Below, piece after piece: positions 12,031 through 22,500 of a stretch of 64,000 nucleotides of DNA. Numbering within the stretch: the first letter of the stretch is position 1; every line of letters begins with the position of its first letter. The DNA lies in assembly GCF_004379255.2 (NCBI RefSeq), contig NC_056052.1, forward strand, positions 1,736,001-1,800,000. Reading direction: 5' to 3'. The position numbers and the translations under genes are program-made. Origin of the DNA: Salvia splendens (lineage: Eukaryota > Streptophyta > Magnoliopsida > Lamiales > Lamiaceae). The notes beneath the pieces were generated by a model. It saw only the letters and a program-made list of their open reading frames with translations. It made no database searches and was not told the origin of the DNA.

Positions 12031-15000
12031 TTACAAGTGGAACTTCTTGAGGTTGGAGACGTGCCATGTTCGGGGTACTTGTTCTCCTGACATGTGAGTC
12101 AATTTATAAGACCCTTTGCCGAGGACTTCTGACACCCGATACGGACCCTCCCATGTGGGTTCGAGTTTGCCCAGCTTTTCTGCTCGGCTTACTTCGTTGT
12201 TTCTCAAGACGAGATCTCCCACTTGAAATTGAAGCTTTTTCGCCCTTTGGTTATAATACCGGGCTACTTGCTCCTTATACTTGGCTGCTTTTATGCACGC
12301 CAACTCTCTTCTTTCTTCGGCGAGATCTAGTTCTGCTCTCAGTCCGTCGTCATTCATTTCTGAGGAGAAATTTAGAGTTCGGGGACTGGGTACGCCGATC
12401 TCCACCGGAATTACGGCTTCAGTGCCGTACACCAGACTATACGGAGTTTCACCGTTGGAGGTTTTGGGTGTAGTTCGGTAGGACCATAGGACTTGAGGGA
12501 GATTTTCTACCCATTGTCCTTTGGCTTGTTCTAACCGAGCTTTTAACCCTTTCACCAGAATCCGGTTCGTTACTTCCGTTTGTCCGTTTGCTTGGGGATG
12601 GGAGACCGAAGTGAACCGCTGTTGAATGTTCAGCTCTTGGCACCAATTCTTGAACGTCTTGTCGGTGAACTGAGTCCCATTATCCGAGATGAGGATGTGG
12701 GGTATGCCAAATCGGCACACTATGTTCTTCCAGACGAAGTCCAATGCCTTTGAGCTCGTTATCGTAGCTAATGGTTCAGCCTCCACCCACTTCGTGAAGT
12801 AGTCCACGGCAACGATAAGGAATTTCATTTGCCGAGGAGCTTGAGGAAGTGGTCCCACTATGTCTATGCCCCATTGCATGAAAGGCCAAGGGCTTTGCAT
12901 AGTGTATAGATCGGTCTGCGGCATCCTTGGGACATTTGCATGAATTTGGCACTTCGTACACTTCTTGACGAGCTGCACTGCCTCTTGTACCATGGTTGGC
13001 CAATAATATCCCCATCTCAGAACTTTTTTAGCTAAAGCTCTGGCTCCGATGTGGCTACCGCACGATCCTTCATGAACTTCTCTGAGGATGTAGTCCGTCT
13101 CTTCTGGTCCTACGCACCGCAATAACGGCTGGAGGTAAGACTTTCTAAAGAGGACTCCTTCATGAAGTTCGTACCGAAGTGCTCGGCACGTGATCTTCCG
13201 AGCTTCTCTCTTATCCTCGGGCAATTGTCCTTGATCCAGATACTGCAAGATCGGCGTCATCCAGTTCGGCGAGCTGGATACTGAATGTACCTCGGCTTCA
13301 TCAATGCTTCGATGCATTAATTCTTCCGCCTTTGAGCTCGGATCTGAGGCCAACTTACTTAAGGTATCTGCTCGGCTATTTTCCGCTCTGGGAATGCGGA
13401 TTATCCGAAAATAGGAGAAACTTCGGCTGATGCTTTGCGCTTTGTCCAAATACTTCTTCATTCTCTCGTCACGAGCTTCACTTGTACCCAACATGTGATT
13501 TACTATGACTTGTGAATCACAATGGACTTTGAGAGATTTGACGAGCAGACTTTGCGCTAACTGGAGTCCGGCCAGGAGGGCTTCGTACTCGGCTTCATTA
13601 TTAGTAGTGGGGAATAGGAACCGAAGTGAGTAGGTTATCTCGTGTCCGTCGGGAGCGACAAGTAGAATACCAGCTCCACTTCCCATCTTGTTTGAGGCTC
13701 CATCTACGAATCCGCTCCAGCAGTCCGGCGGCTCTACTTCGGATTCCAAGGGCTGTGCTAGTTCGGCATTGGCAGAATTCTTCTGTTCGGCAATAACAGG
13801 AATTGCTTGATCGAACTTTGCTTCTGCAAGAAAATCTGCCAAGGCTTGTCCCTTGATGGCTTTCCGAGGTAGATATTCAATTGTGTGCTCTCCCAACTCT
13901 ATAGCCCACTTGGCGATTCTGCCTGATGCTTCTGGTTTGGTCAACACTTGCCGAAGTGGCAGATCAGTTAAGACGCATACCTTGTGAGCATAGAAGTATG
14001 GCCGCAGTCTCCTTGCTGCATTTACTAATGCCAGAGCAATCTTTTCCAGAGGTTGATACCTGGTTTCTGGACCTCTTAATGCTCGGCTTGTAAAGTAGAT
14101 GGGAAGCTGCTTTAGGCCTTCTTCTCGTACAAGCACCGCGCTGATGGTTTGATCCGATGCCGCTAAGTATAAGAATATTATTTCGGCTTCGGTTGGAGCA
14201 GAGAGAATAGGAAGCTCGGCTAGATAACTTTTGAGCTCGTCAAAGGCCTTTTTCTGCTCGGCTCCCCACTCGAACTTTGGTGCCTTTTTCAACACCGTGA
14301 AGAACGGCAGTTGCTTTTCGGCTGCTTGAGAAAGGAATCGATTCAGTGCGGCTAGACATCCGGTTAGCCTTTGCACGTCATGTATGGACTTCGGCATCGC
14401 CATGTTTTGAACAACTTGAACTTTTGAGGGGTTTGCCTTGAGTCCGTCCTTTGAAACCCAACAACCCAGAAACTTTCCCGAATCTACCAAAAAGGTACAC
14501 TTTTGGGGATTAAGTTTGAGGTTGGCTTTCTTGAGCACGTTGAGAGTGGACTTGAGGTTGTGCTCGTACTCCGAAGTGCTTTTGCTTTTGACGACTATAT
14601 CGTCAACATACACTTCGACCTCCTTTCCAATCAGGTGCCGAAAAAGCTTGTCTACCATCCTTTGATAAGTGGCTCCGGCATTCTTTAAACCGAATGGCAT
14701 CTTTTTATAAGCGAAAATGCCGAAATCAGTAATGAAGGCCGTTTTTGAAGCGTCAATCTCATCCATTAAAACTTGATGGTATCCTTTGTACAGATCAAGA
14801 AAACAAAAAATTTCAAAGCCTATCAAAGCTTCTACTTTTTTATCTATGTTCGGAAGGGGATAGCAATCTTTGGGACAGTGCTTATTTAGATCGGTGAAAT
14901 CTATGCACATCCGCCATCCTCCTTCCTTTTTCTTGATCATGACAGGATTGGCCACCCACGAAGGATACTTCACTTCGAATAACACATCCGCCTTCAATAA

Positions 15001-15294
15001 TTGACGGACTTCGTCATGGATGACTTGACTTCGTTCTGCCGCAAAGAGTCTTTGCTTCTGTTTTATCGGCCGGACTGAAGGATCAATATTTAACCGATGA
15101 GTGATTACCTCGGGGGGCACTCCGGTCATGTCCAACGGAGACCATGCAAAGACGTCTTTATACTCCTTGAGGAGCTGGATGGTTTTTTCCCGAAGTAGGG
15201 GCGTTCCCGCGAAGCCGATCTTAACCGTTCTGGATGGATCGTCTTCGTACAGCTGAACTGTCATCGAGTTCGGCTCCGGTATGACTTCGGTCAT
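12031..15294 (-). CDS. pol: Gypsy pol: reverse transcriptase, RNase H (two), integrase
   Basis: A 1087-codon open frame. Reverse transcriptase comes first (WRMCIDFTDLNKHCPKD; FLDLYKGYHQ; catalytic YVDD). Next is the Ty3-type RNase H/connection region (FEWGAEQKKAFDELK...), then a second RNase H of the archaeal type (FVDGASNKMGSGAGI; NNEAEYEALLAGL; CDSQ), which marks Tat-lineage elements. Integrase follows with an HHCC zinc region (H...CTKCQIH) and the D,D-35-E core (GIDIVGPLP; SDNGTQF; NGQTEVTNR), then a C-terminal domain. It copies the element RNA into DNA and inserts it. The frame is the same as gag-pro; the two are separated by one TAG at 15322-15324, so it is probably made as a readthrough fusion. 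No frameshift or stop is seen inside it. Confidence 0.95.
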   Translation of the reverse strand: MTEVIPEPNSMTVQLYEDDPSRTVKIGFAGTPLLREKTIQLLKEYKDVFAWSPLDMTGVPPEVITHRLNIDPSVRPIKQKQRLFAAERSQVIHDEVRQLLKADVLFEVKYPSWVANPVMIKKKEGGWRMCIDFTDLNKHCPKDCYPLPNIDKKVEALIGFEIFCFLDLYKGYHQVLMDEIDASKTAFITDFGIFAYKKMPFGLKNAGATYQRMVDKLFRHLIGKEVEVYVDDIVVKSKSTSEYEHNLKSTLNVLKKANLKLNPQKCTFLVDSGKFLGCWVSKDGLKANPSKVQVVQNMAMPKSIHDVQRLTGCLAALNRFLSQAAEKQLPFFTVLKKAPKFEWGAEQKKAFDELKSYLAELPILSAPTEAEIIFLYLAASDQTISAVLVREEGLKQLPIYFTSRALRGPETRYQPLEKIALALVNAARRLRPYFYAHKVCVLTDLPLRQVLTKPEASGRIAKWAIELGEHTIEYLPRKAIKGQALADFLAEAKFDQAIPVIAEQKNSANAELAQPLESEVEPPDCWSGFVDGASNKMGSGAGILLVAPDGHEITYSLRFLFPTTNNEAEYEALLAGLQLAQSLLVKSLKVHCDSQVIVNHMLGTSEARDERMKKYLDKAQSISRSFSYFRIIRIPRAENSRADTLSKLASDPSSKAEELMHRSIDEAEVHSVSSSPNWMTPILQYLDQGQLPEDKREARKITCRALRYELHEGVLFRKSYLQPLLRCVGPEETDYILREVHEGSCGSHIGARALAKKVLRWGYYWPTMVQEAVQLVKKCTKCQIHANVPRMPQTDLYTMQSPWPFMQWGIDIVGPLPQAPRQMKFLIVAVDYFTKWVEAEPLATITSSKALDFVWKNIVCRFGIPHILISDNGTQFTDKTFKNWCQELNIQQRFTSVSHPQANGQTEVTNRILVKGLKARLEQAKGQWVENLPQVLWSYRTTPKTSNGETPYSLVYGTEAVIPVEIGVPSPRTLNFSSEMNDDGLRAELDLAEERRELACIKAAKYKEQVARYYNQRAKKLQFQVGDLVLRNNEVSRAEKLGKLEPTWEGPYRVSEVLGKGSYKLTHMSGEQVPRTWHVSNLKKFHL

Positions 15295-15315
15295 CGCCTC
15301 TGACTCCGGCTGCTG

Positions 15316-15324
15316 TGATTGCTA
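15316..15324 (-). promoter_or_regulatory. Candidate stop-codon readthrough site between gag-pro and pol
   Basis: On the minus strand the gag-pro stop reads TAG CAA TCA, and the same frame continues without another stop through the ATG at 15294 and all of pol. The six bases after the stop fit CAR-YYA, the known leaky UAG context first described in a plant virus. This suggests that a minority of ribosomes make Gag-Pro-Pol. Not tested here. Confidence 0.55.
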
Positions 15325-17406
15325 TGCTTGGTGGTGCCGATCTGACTGCTCGGCACTTCTAAGCGCAATTTGCAGACATTCCTTTGCTCTCTTTTGGTCA
15401 CCTCGGATGACCGCTATCCCTCCTTTAGTAGGGATCTTGATGGTGAGGTGATAAGTGGAGCAAACGGCCCGAACTGTGTTGAGCCAGTCTCTTCCCAGGA
15501 TGATGTTGTACGGGGACCGAGCTTTCACCACGAAAAACTCAATCATCGTACTGGAGCTAGTAGGCGCTTTCCCCACCGTGATCGGAAGGCTGATAATACC
15601 TTCAGGGCGGGTGTCCTCCTGGGCGAAGCTCTTCAAGGGAAGCGGAGCCGGACTGAGCCGAGCTGGGTCCACTTCTAGTTTGTCAAAGCACTCTTTAAAA
15701 AGAATGCTAACCGACGCTCCTGTATCCACAAACACCCTGTGGATCAGTTTGTTTGCCACTCCGGCTTGGATGACAATGGCGTCTTGGTGAGGAGAGATGG
15801 CCGGGACGGGATCAGCATCCGAGAACGTAATCACTTCGTCCTGCTTCAGCCTTTTATGCGTTGGCTCCTCTCGATTGGAGCCTCTGCGCTCTGACTTTAG
15901 GGACGACTTGGTCTTCCCGGCAGGGAGAGCGTCAATGGTCTGGATTACTCCATCATATTGCGGCTCGTCATCGTCTTCGGGATCCGGCTGCCTTTTCGGA
16001 TCCTGAGGAGCGCAGTTCGCACCACTCTGCTTCTTATTCTTCTTTGGCTGCTTGCTTTGGTATTTTTTCAATGTCCCTGCCTTCACAAGAACATCGATAC
16101 CTGCAGCCAAGTTTCTGCACTCCTCAGTATCGTGACCGTGGTCTTGATGGTAGGAGCAGTAGCTATCCTGTGGTCGGCGCGCGGCTGATTTCGTCATCCG
16201 CTTTGGCTTTTCGAATAGGTCAGAGTGCAGTTCGAAAATTTCCGCTCTCGGCTTGTTCAGCGGTACGAACTGAGCGGGCGGCTTCTCGGGATTGAGACGG
16301 GGTCCCAATCTGTCTTGCACCGGAGCCCTTTGAATTCTTTCAAATGGAGTCCGGCGAGGATGCCCCTGATCGCTATGATCGGGCTTCCTTCTGTCTCCTC
16401 GGGTCGATGAGCTGTCTAACGACCGTTTGCGACGGTCTGCCTCATCGGCCCGGGAGTACTGGTCCGCAATGTCCCACATTTCCTGAGCTGTCTGCGGACC
16501 GCACTCAACGAGTTTCCTGTAGAGAGCTCCGGGCAGGATTCCATTTTGGAATGCCGAGATGACAAGCAGATCGTTGAGATCGTCTACTTGCAGGCATTCC
16601 TTGTGGAATCTTGTCATAAAGTCGCTGATTTTTTCGTCGCGACCTTGACGAATGGAAAGCAGCTGAGCCGAAGTGATTCGGGCTTCCGCTTTCTGAAAGA
16701 ACCTCCTGTGGAAGGCATCCATTAGATCTCGGTAAGATCTGATGCTGCCCTGGGGGAGGCTATCGAACCACCTTCTCGCGTTCCCGATGAGCAGCTCGGG
16801 AAACAGCTTGCACATGTGGACCTCGTTGAGACCCTGGTTCGCCATGTTATATTGATAGCGCCCCAAGAAATCGTGAGGGTCCACGAGCCCGTCGTAAGTC
16901 ATCGACGGAGTTCGGTAGTTCTGTGGTAGGGGAGTTCGGATGATGTCGTCCGAGAACGGAGTCTTCAGTGCTCCGTACACGGCGAATCCGATATCTCGTC
17001 GGTATGGAGGAGATTGAGTTCTCCTGTGATTCCGGTACCGAGGAGGAACTGGAACATGGTGGGGACGGGGATTCTTTCTCCTGGGAGATGCGACACTACT
17101 GCGGTAGTGACTTTCTTGTGCGGAGGGAGAAGGAGAATCCGCCGTTTTCGTCTCCGGCTGCTTTTGGCTTTTTTGCAGGAAGGTTAAGAATTCCTCCTGC
17201 TTCGCCGCCAAAAACTACTTGACAGCCTCATTCAAATCGGGCTGCTGGGAAGACTCAGTGGGACGATTTTTGGAGCGGCTTGTTCCTTCGCCATGAGAAC
17301 TGGTGGTGGATTTATCCCTAGGCTGTTTTCCAGACCTATGGGATGGATTGGCTTCCTCCTGGTTCTCACGGGCAGGAATACGGGTACTCTGCGATCTGGT
17401 ATGCAT
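15322..17406 (-). CDS. gag: Gypsy gag-protease, with an in-frame TAG after codon 63
   Basis: The frame opens with ATG at 17406 (MHTRSQST...), meets TAG at 17217-17215 and continues in the same frame to the TAG at 15324-15322. The gag capsid-like region (YNMANQGLNEVHMCKLFPEL; RRWFDSLPQGSI; FHRRFFQKAEARIT) is followed by a short zinc-binding-like motif (CSYHQDHGHDTEECRNL) and an aspartic protease with the active-site sequence VFVDTGASVSILF. Gag forms the particle and protease processes it. The first TAG is followed by TTTTTG and lacks a readthrough context, so it looks like a disabling point mutation. The next in-frame ATG lies well inside (near PSMTYDGL). The second TAG has a leaky context (separate entry). 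Confidence 0.85.
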
Positions 17407-17462
17407 TTTTTGGGTGGAAAAAATGGATCAAAAATTCGCTTTATCACAAATTTTGTTCTCTG

Positions 17463-17481
17463 CTTCCCACAGACGGCGCCA
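17463..17481 (-). other. Gypsy primer-binding site
   Basis: The minus strand reads TGGCGCCGTCTGTGGGAAG one base after the LTR end, as expected for a site pairing with a tRNA 3' end (...GGCGCCA). The same 19 nt sit next to the LTR of the Copia element at 43846-43864. I could not assign the tRNA isotype with confidence. Confidence 0.8.
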
Positions 17482-17482
17482 G

Positions 17483-18080
17483 TGATGAATCCGCGAATTT
17501 TTGATGTTAGTAAATGCTGGTAGAGAATAAAGACTACGACACAATGAATTTACGTGGTTCGATTTACTGAAGTAAATCTACGTCCACGGGAAGAAGGGAG
17601 GGCAAGATTGTATTGCTTGATCTGGGATTACAGCTTACAACACAGACTTGCTATATGATATTTTATCTCTAGAGAGCTTAACCTTTTTCTATCTGATCTA
17701 AGTTCTATTTATACATTGAACTAGGATCGTGGTTTGCAGCCCCACTAACAAGATCGTGGGTGAGCAATAACTGCTCAATAACTGCTTCGTACCACTAAAT
17801 AGATCGTGGGTATAGTGGAGGTCGTGGAGGCCTTTCATGAGTCCACTAACTCCTAGTTCGGTCGAATGCTGAGACCGAACTGCTGGACTTTACCGATCAG
17901 CTCTTGCCGATCTGAGAGGAGAGCTTGACTGGTCGGCTTTTACCGAGCTGTAGGCTGAGTCCGAACTCTTTGGTCGTGCCGAACTCTTTGGTGCCGAACA
18001 GATACTCTTTCTTGGGCTCTGGGCTGATGGGCCGTCACTGTTATTGGGCTTGCCATTAGGGTTTAGTTCGTACCCCATCA
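17483..18080 (-). repeat. Gypsy LTR (5' LTR in element orientation; promoter of the element)
   Basis: Second copy of the 598-bp LTR. Minus-strand transcription should start shortly after the TATAAATAG box (complement of 17705-17713) and run leftward through U5 and the primer-binding site into gag. The LTR edge lies about 850 bp upstream of the putative MET1 TATA box, in the opposite orientation to MET1. Confidence 0.95.
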
Positions 18081-18085
18081 CGTAT

Positions 18086-18926
18086 CTTTTCCCATTTCAG
18101 TTCATCGCTATACATTATTCACTCTTCTAAGCTCCGAACTTCTGTGATTAGCCGTTTTGATTTATTGCACTATTTCACCCAGACTTCCATTTAATTACTC
18201 TTATGGGAAACCATTATTGTTATCAATTACCATCGACATAGGGCTAAGCAAAACCCTAACTAAACCGAAAATTTGGACGGAATCAAAACGAAACTAGCGG
18301 TTTGCTTCCGTTTTAATATTCAAAGGTGCAATTCCATTCACTTTCCATGACTCGATTTTGCTTGGTTCTCATTCTGTTTCCAACAAAATCAGGCAATTTC
18401 ACCAAACTATACTCCTGTTCGTCTACCAATGCTCACATATGAAATTTACTCCCTCCGTCCCATGTTACTTGCACTGTTCATTTTCGGCTCGTCACGAACT
18501 CCTTACACTATTTATAGTTTAAGTTATAATTAATACATTTAATTAATATGTTAATTTAAGTTAAGAACTCCTTTATTAAGTAATGTCTCATTAATACATT
18601 ATTCATTTTATTCGAGTTGAATAACACCTCCAATATAGAACTATAAGCAATTCAAGTTCGTGTAGGTCTAATCGAACCGTCGAAATGCTCACCCCTTTCA
18701 TAGTCTCTCTTTATAGAAGTACTATAACCAGTTCCCAGTTCGAAATAAAAAGGGAAATAAAATAATAATCGTCCCAAAATAGTATAGGAAACACAATTTG
18801 AGTTTTCAAATTTCAGACAAATGAAGCATTTGATTTCGTGATATAATTCGCGCCACGGACAAAAAAAATTGAAATGCTTAGCTAGCGCCATCTTTTCTCC
18901 TCCTTTCCGCCCCCAAATTTCCCACC
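18086..18926. other. Spacer between Gypsy element and MET1
   Basis: AT-rich sequence with no gene. A lone Stowaway-type end (CTCCCTCCGTCCCATGTT, from 18449) has no matching opposite end nearby, so it is a fragment. The region contains the MET1 upstream promoter. Confidence 0.5.
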
Positions 18927-18935
18927 CTTTATATA
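18927..18935 (+). promoter_or_regulatory. Putative MET1 TATA box and leader
   Basis: TTTATATAT lies about 30 bp before a CT-rich stretch (18959-18973) that suits a plant transcription start. A leader exon probably ends at about 19094 (CCAG|GTACAC), with a 5' UTR intron to about 19475 (ATCAG|ATAG). The coding ATG is at 19513. Confidence 0.5.
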
Positions 18936-19512
18936 TCGTGGTTGGCCTAGGGTTCCGATCTCTCTCTCTCTCCGCTGCATCGCTCTCGCCTTCACTCTCA
19001 CTCAATTTCGATTTTCATCCTCGCTTTCCTTTCCATCATCGCTTTCAACAGGTGAAGCCAACGCCTCCACCTCCGCCGTTTTCATCGACGCCAGGTACAC
19101 TTTTTCAGAGTTGTTTATCTGAATTGCATTTTTTTCATTGGTTTTGAATTGATTTGCTTGCATGGAGCTCTTTGATGCTGTATGTGTGTAAATTTTGCTT
19201 GATCTAGAAAGGATTTGGAATACAAATTGACGCAATTGAGCTCTGATCTAATGAGTTGGTCATGTTCTACACTTTTGGTATTCTGAAACTTCATTTAAAT
19301 GATAAAATAATTACTGACATTTGTTTCCGATGGAATGAAATTTACCTCTAATATGAATTTTATGTGCTTTTAATTTACTGGTTGTCGAGCTCTATGCACT
19401 GATTCATTTATATATTGAAGTTTTCAGTAACTTTCTTGGGTTGTTTCTGACATTTATCTTGCTTTTCATGATCAGATAGTGGAAATAGAGCAGTACCGCA
19501 GCTAAGAAAGAT

Positions 19513-22500
19513 ATGCCGACTAATCAAAAACAAAAAAAGAAGCTTGCTTCACAAACTGTTGAAGACGCCAATGTTTCTCGTAAAAGGCCAAAGCGAGCTG
19601 CTGCTTGTTCAGATTTCAAGGAGAAATCTGTTAAAATATCTGAGAAAGATTCTGTAATTGAAAAAAAAGAAGATGGGGTTGTCGAGGAGGAAGTCCTAGC
19701 TGTTCGTATGACTGCTGGGAAGGAGGATGGTCGCCCTTGTAGGCGCCTCATGGATTTCACATTTCATAACTCAGATGGCATCTCTCAGCCCTTTGAAATG
19801 CTGGAAGTTGATGATATCTTCATCTCTGGTCTTATCTCGCCACTTGAGGATAGTGGCGACAAGGAGAAAGATAAAGGAGTAAGATGCGAAGGATTTGGGC
19901 GCATTGAAGAATGGTCTATATCTGGTTATGAAGAGGGATCACCTGTAATATGGGTAACCACAGAGGTTTCTGATTATGAATGTATTAAGCCCTCGGGAAG
20001 CTATAAGAAGTTTTATGACCGTTTTTATGCTAAAGCTAGTGCTTGTATTGAGGTCTACAAGATATTATCAAAATCTTCTGGAGGCAATCTAAGCCTTGAC
20101 GAGTTGCTTGCTGGTGTTGTGCGCTCCATGAGTGGGATGAAGTGTTTCTCCCGTGGTGTATCTATCAGGGATTTTATTCTTTCTCAGGGTGAATTCATTT
20201 ATAACCAACTTATTGGTTTGGATGAGACTTCAAAAAAGACTGAAAACCTTTTTGCTGGTCTACATGTCCTAACTGCTCTTAAAGATGAAAGTAGTAAGAT
20301 GGTTGACTTTGCAGAAGCTCAGCCTGTCTCTTTGCCTGGGAATTTGAGAATTGGCCTCAAAATTGGAGATGACAACAAAAATGAACTGGCCAAGCCTTGT
20401 CAGACAGAAGAAGATGAAGATTCAAAAATGGCAAGGCTGTTACAGGAAGAGGAGGACTGGCGCTCAATGAAACAGAAGAAAGGCCGGGGTTCCTCCTCTT
20501 CGAGCAAATATTACATTATGATCAATGAGGATGAAATAGCAAATGACTATCCTTTGCCTGCCTATTATAAGACGTCAAATGAAGAAACTGATGAGTATAT
20601 TATTTTTGACAGTGGCATTGATGTGCTAAATATTGAAGACCTACCCCGAAGCATGCTCCATGAATGGGCTTTGTACAATTCAGATGCTAGGCTGGTTCCG
20701 TTAGAGCTCCTTCCCTTGAAACCCTGTGCTGAAATTGATGTTACTATATTCGGGTCAGGCATAATGACTGCAGATGATGGGTCTGGATACATTTGTGATG
20801 GTGATTCTACTCAGGCATCAAATGGTTCTGCGGCTTCTGCAGTTGAAGGCATCCCTGTTTTCTTGAGTGCAATAAAAGAGTGGGTAATTGAGTTTGGGTC
20901 CTCAATGATTTCCATTTCAATACGCACGGATATGGCCTGGTATGTTACTCCCTCTGCCTCATTTGACTGTGTTAATGGTATGATGTTTAAATATATAATT
21001 TAATGGTTCCTATATTCATTATTTGTTGATTAGTTGGAAGCATGAATTTCATCGCCATGAGTTGGATCATTTTTGAATTTGGATGTTTGATCTATTCTTT
21101 AGATGCTGCATTAAATCTGTTTCAAGTACCAACAATGGTTGAGCAAGATACTATAGCCTAAATTTAAACAGCATAGGGAAATATAAGAGAGAGTACATGC
21201 TGTAATGTTGCATTTACAGAGAATTTAATGTCTTAGTAACTGTTTGCCTATTTCTCCTGTTTAACTAATAATATCTGAAGATTCCTCACTCCATGTGATT
21301 TGGAGGTTTTGAAGTTTTCATGTGCTTAATGCATTGTTTCTTTCTATTCTTCAGGTACAGACTTGGAAAGCCTTCAAAGCAATATGCTCCATGGTATGAC
21401 CGAGTCCTGAAAACTGCGAGGCTTGCTATCAGTATCATTACCTTGTTAAAGGAGCAGATCCGGGTGGCAAGACTTTCTTTCACTGATGTGATCAAGAAAA
21501 TCACAGAACTTGCCAAGGATCACCCTGCTTTTATATCATCTACTCTAGAAGCAGTGGAGAGATATGTTGTGGTGCATGGTCAGATTATTCTGCAGCAGTT
21601 TTCTGAATACCCTGATGATATCATAAAGAAGTGTGCCTTCGTACTTGGCCTCGCCAAGAAAATGGAAGAGAAGCACCATACCAAATGGCTTGTCAAGAAA
21701 AAGAAGCTTCTTCATAGGAATGAGCAGAATTTGAATCCCAGGGCTGCTATTGAGCCTGTTGTGTCCAAAAGGAAGGCTATGCAAGCAACTACAACCAGAT
21801 TAATCAACAGAATCTGGGCTGGATACTATTCAAATTACTCACCTGAGGCAGTGGATGGATTGAATGGTGAAGTAAAAGAGGTTCATGAAATTGAAGAGCA
21901 AGATGAAAATGAAGAGGATGATTCTTTGGAAGAGAAAGTGATTGTATTGGAAGAAACTCAGACAACTAAGCCGACACCAAGGCAAACCAAGTCAAGTTCT
22001 TGTGTAAAGGAAGTCAAGTGGGATGGGGAATCTGTAGGCAAACTGTGTAATGGTGTGGATTTATACAAGAAGGCCATAGTCCATGGTAATGAAATTGTGG
22101 TTGGGGGGGCTGTTCTTCTCAAAGATGATGACAAGGATGAATTTCCACCCTTCTATTTTGTAGAATACTTGTTTGAAAAGTCATATGGAAGTAAAATGTG
22201 TCATGGGAGAATGATGCAACTGGGCTGCCAAACTGTGCTTGGAAACACAGCTAATGAAAGGGAGGTGTTTTTGACAAATGAGTGTATGGATTTCCAACTA
22301 CAAGAAGTCAAAGAAAGTATATCTGTTGATCTAAGATCAATATCTTGGGGTCATCAGCACAGAAAAGCAAATGCTGATGCTGAGAAAATTGATAGAGCAA
22401 GAGCAGATGAAAGAAAAAAGCAGGGATTGCCTACTGAATATTACTGCAAAAGTCTGTATTGGCCCGAGAGAGGAGCCTTCTTTACTCTTTCATATAGTAC

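Larger units (their letters stand above)
7384..18080 (-). mobile_element. Complete Ty3/Gypsy LTR retrotransposon, Tat/Retand-like lineage
   Basis: A 10,697-bp element bounded by two 598-bp LTRs, each ending in TG and CA, and by the 5-bp target duplication CGTAT (7379-7383 and 18081-18085). I see no difference between the LTRs by eye, which indicates recent insertion. The genomic RNA runs on the minus strand: LTR 17483-18080, primer-binding site 17463-17481, gag-protease 17406-15322, RT-RNase H-integrase 15294-12031, then a non-coding repeat zone, two plus-strand genes (8315-11169), a polypurine tract and LTR 7384-7981. A second RNase H domain before integrase and an antisense ORF with the 'putative gypsy type transposon' domain (PF04195) are known traits of Tat-lineage elements. 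Expected enzymatic domains are all present. The only visible lesion is an in-frame TAG near the gag N-terminus. Confidence 0.93.

Noticed and set aside
17215..17217. TAG in gag as a second readthrough site
   Set aside because: The following bases TTTTTG do not fit CAR-YYA or another known leaky context; a point mutation is simpler.
18449..18610. Complete MITE upstream of MET1
   Set aside because: Only one CTCCCTCCGTCCC end is present; no inverse end within several hundred bases.
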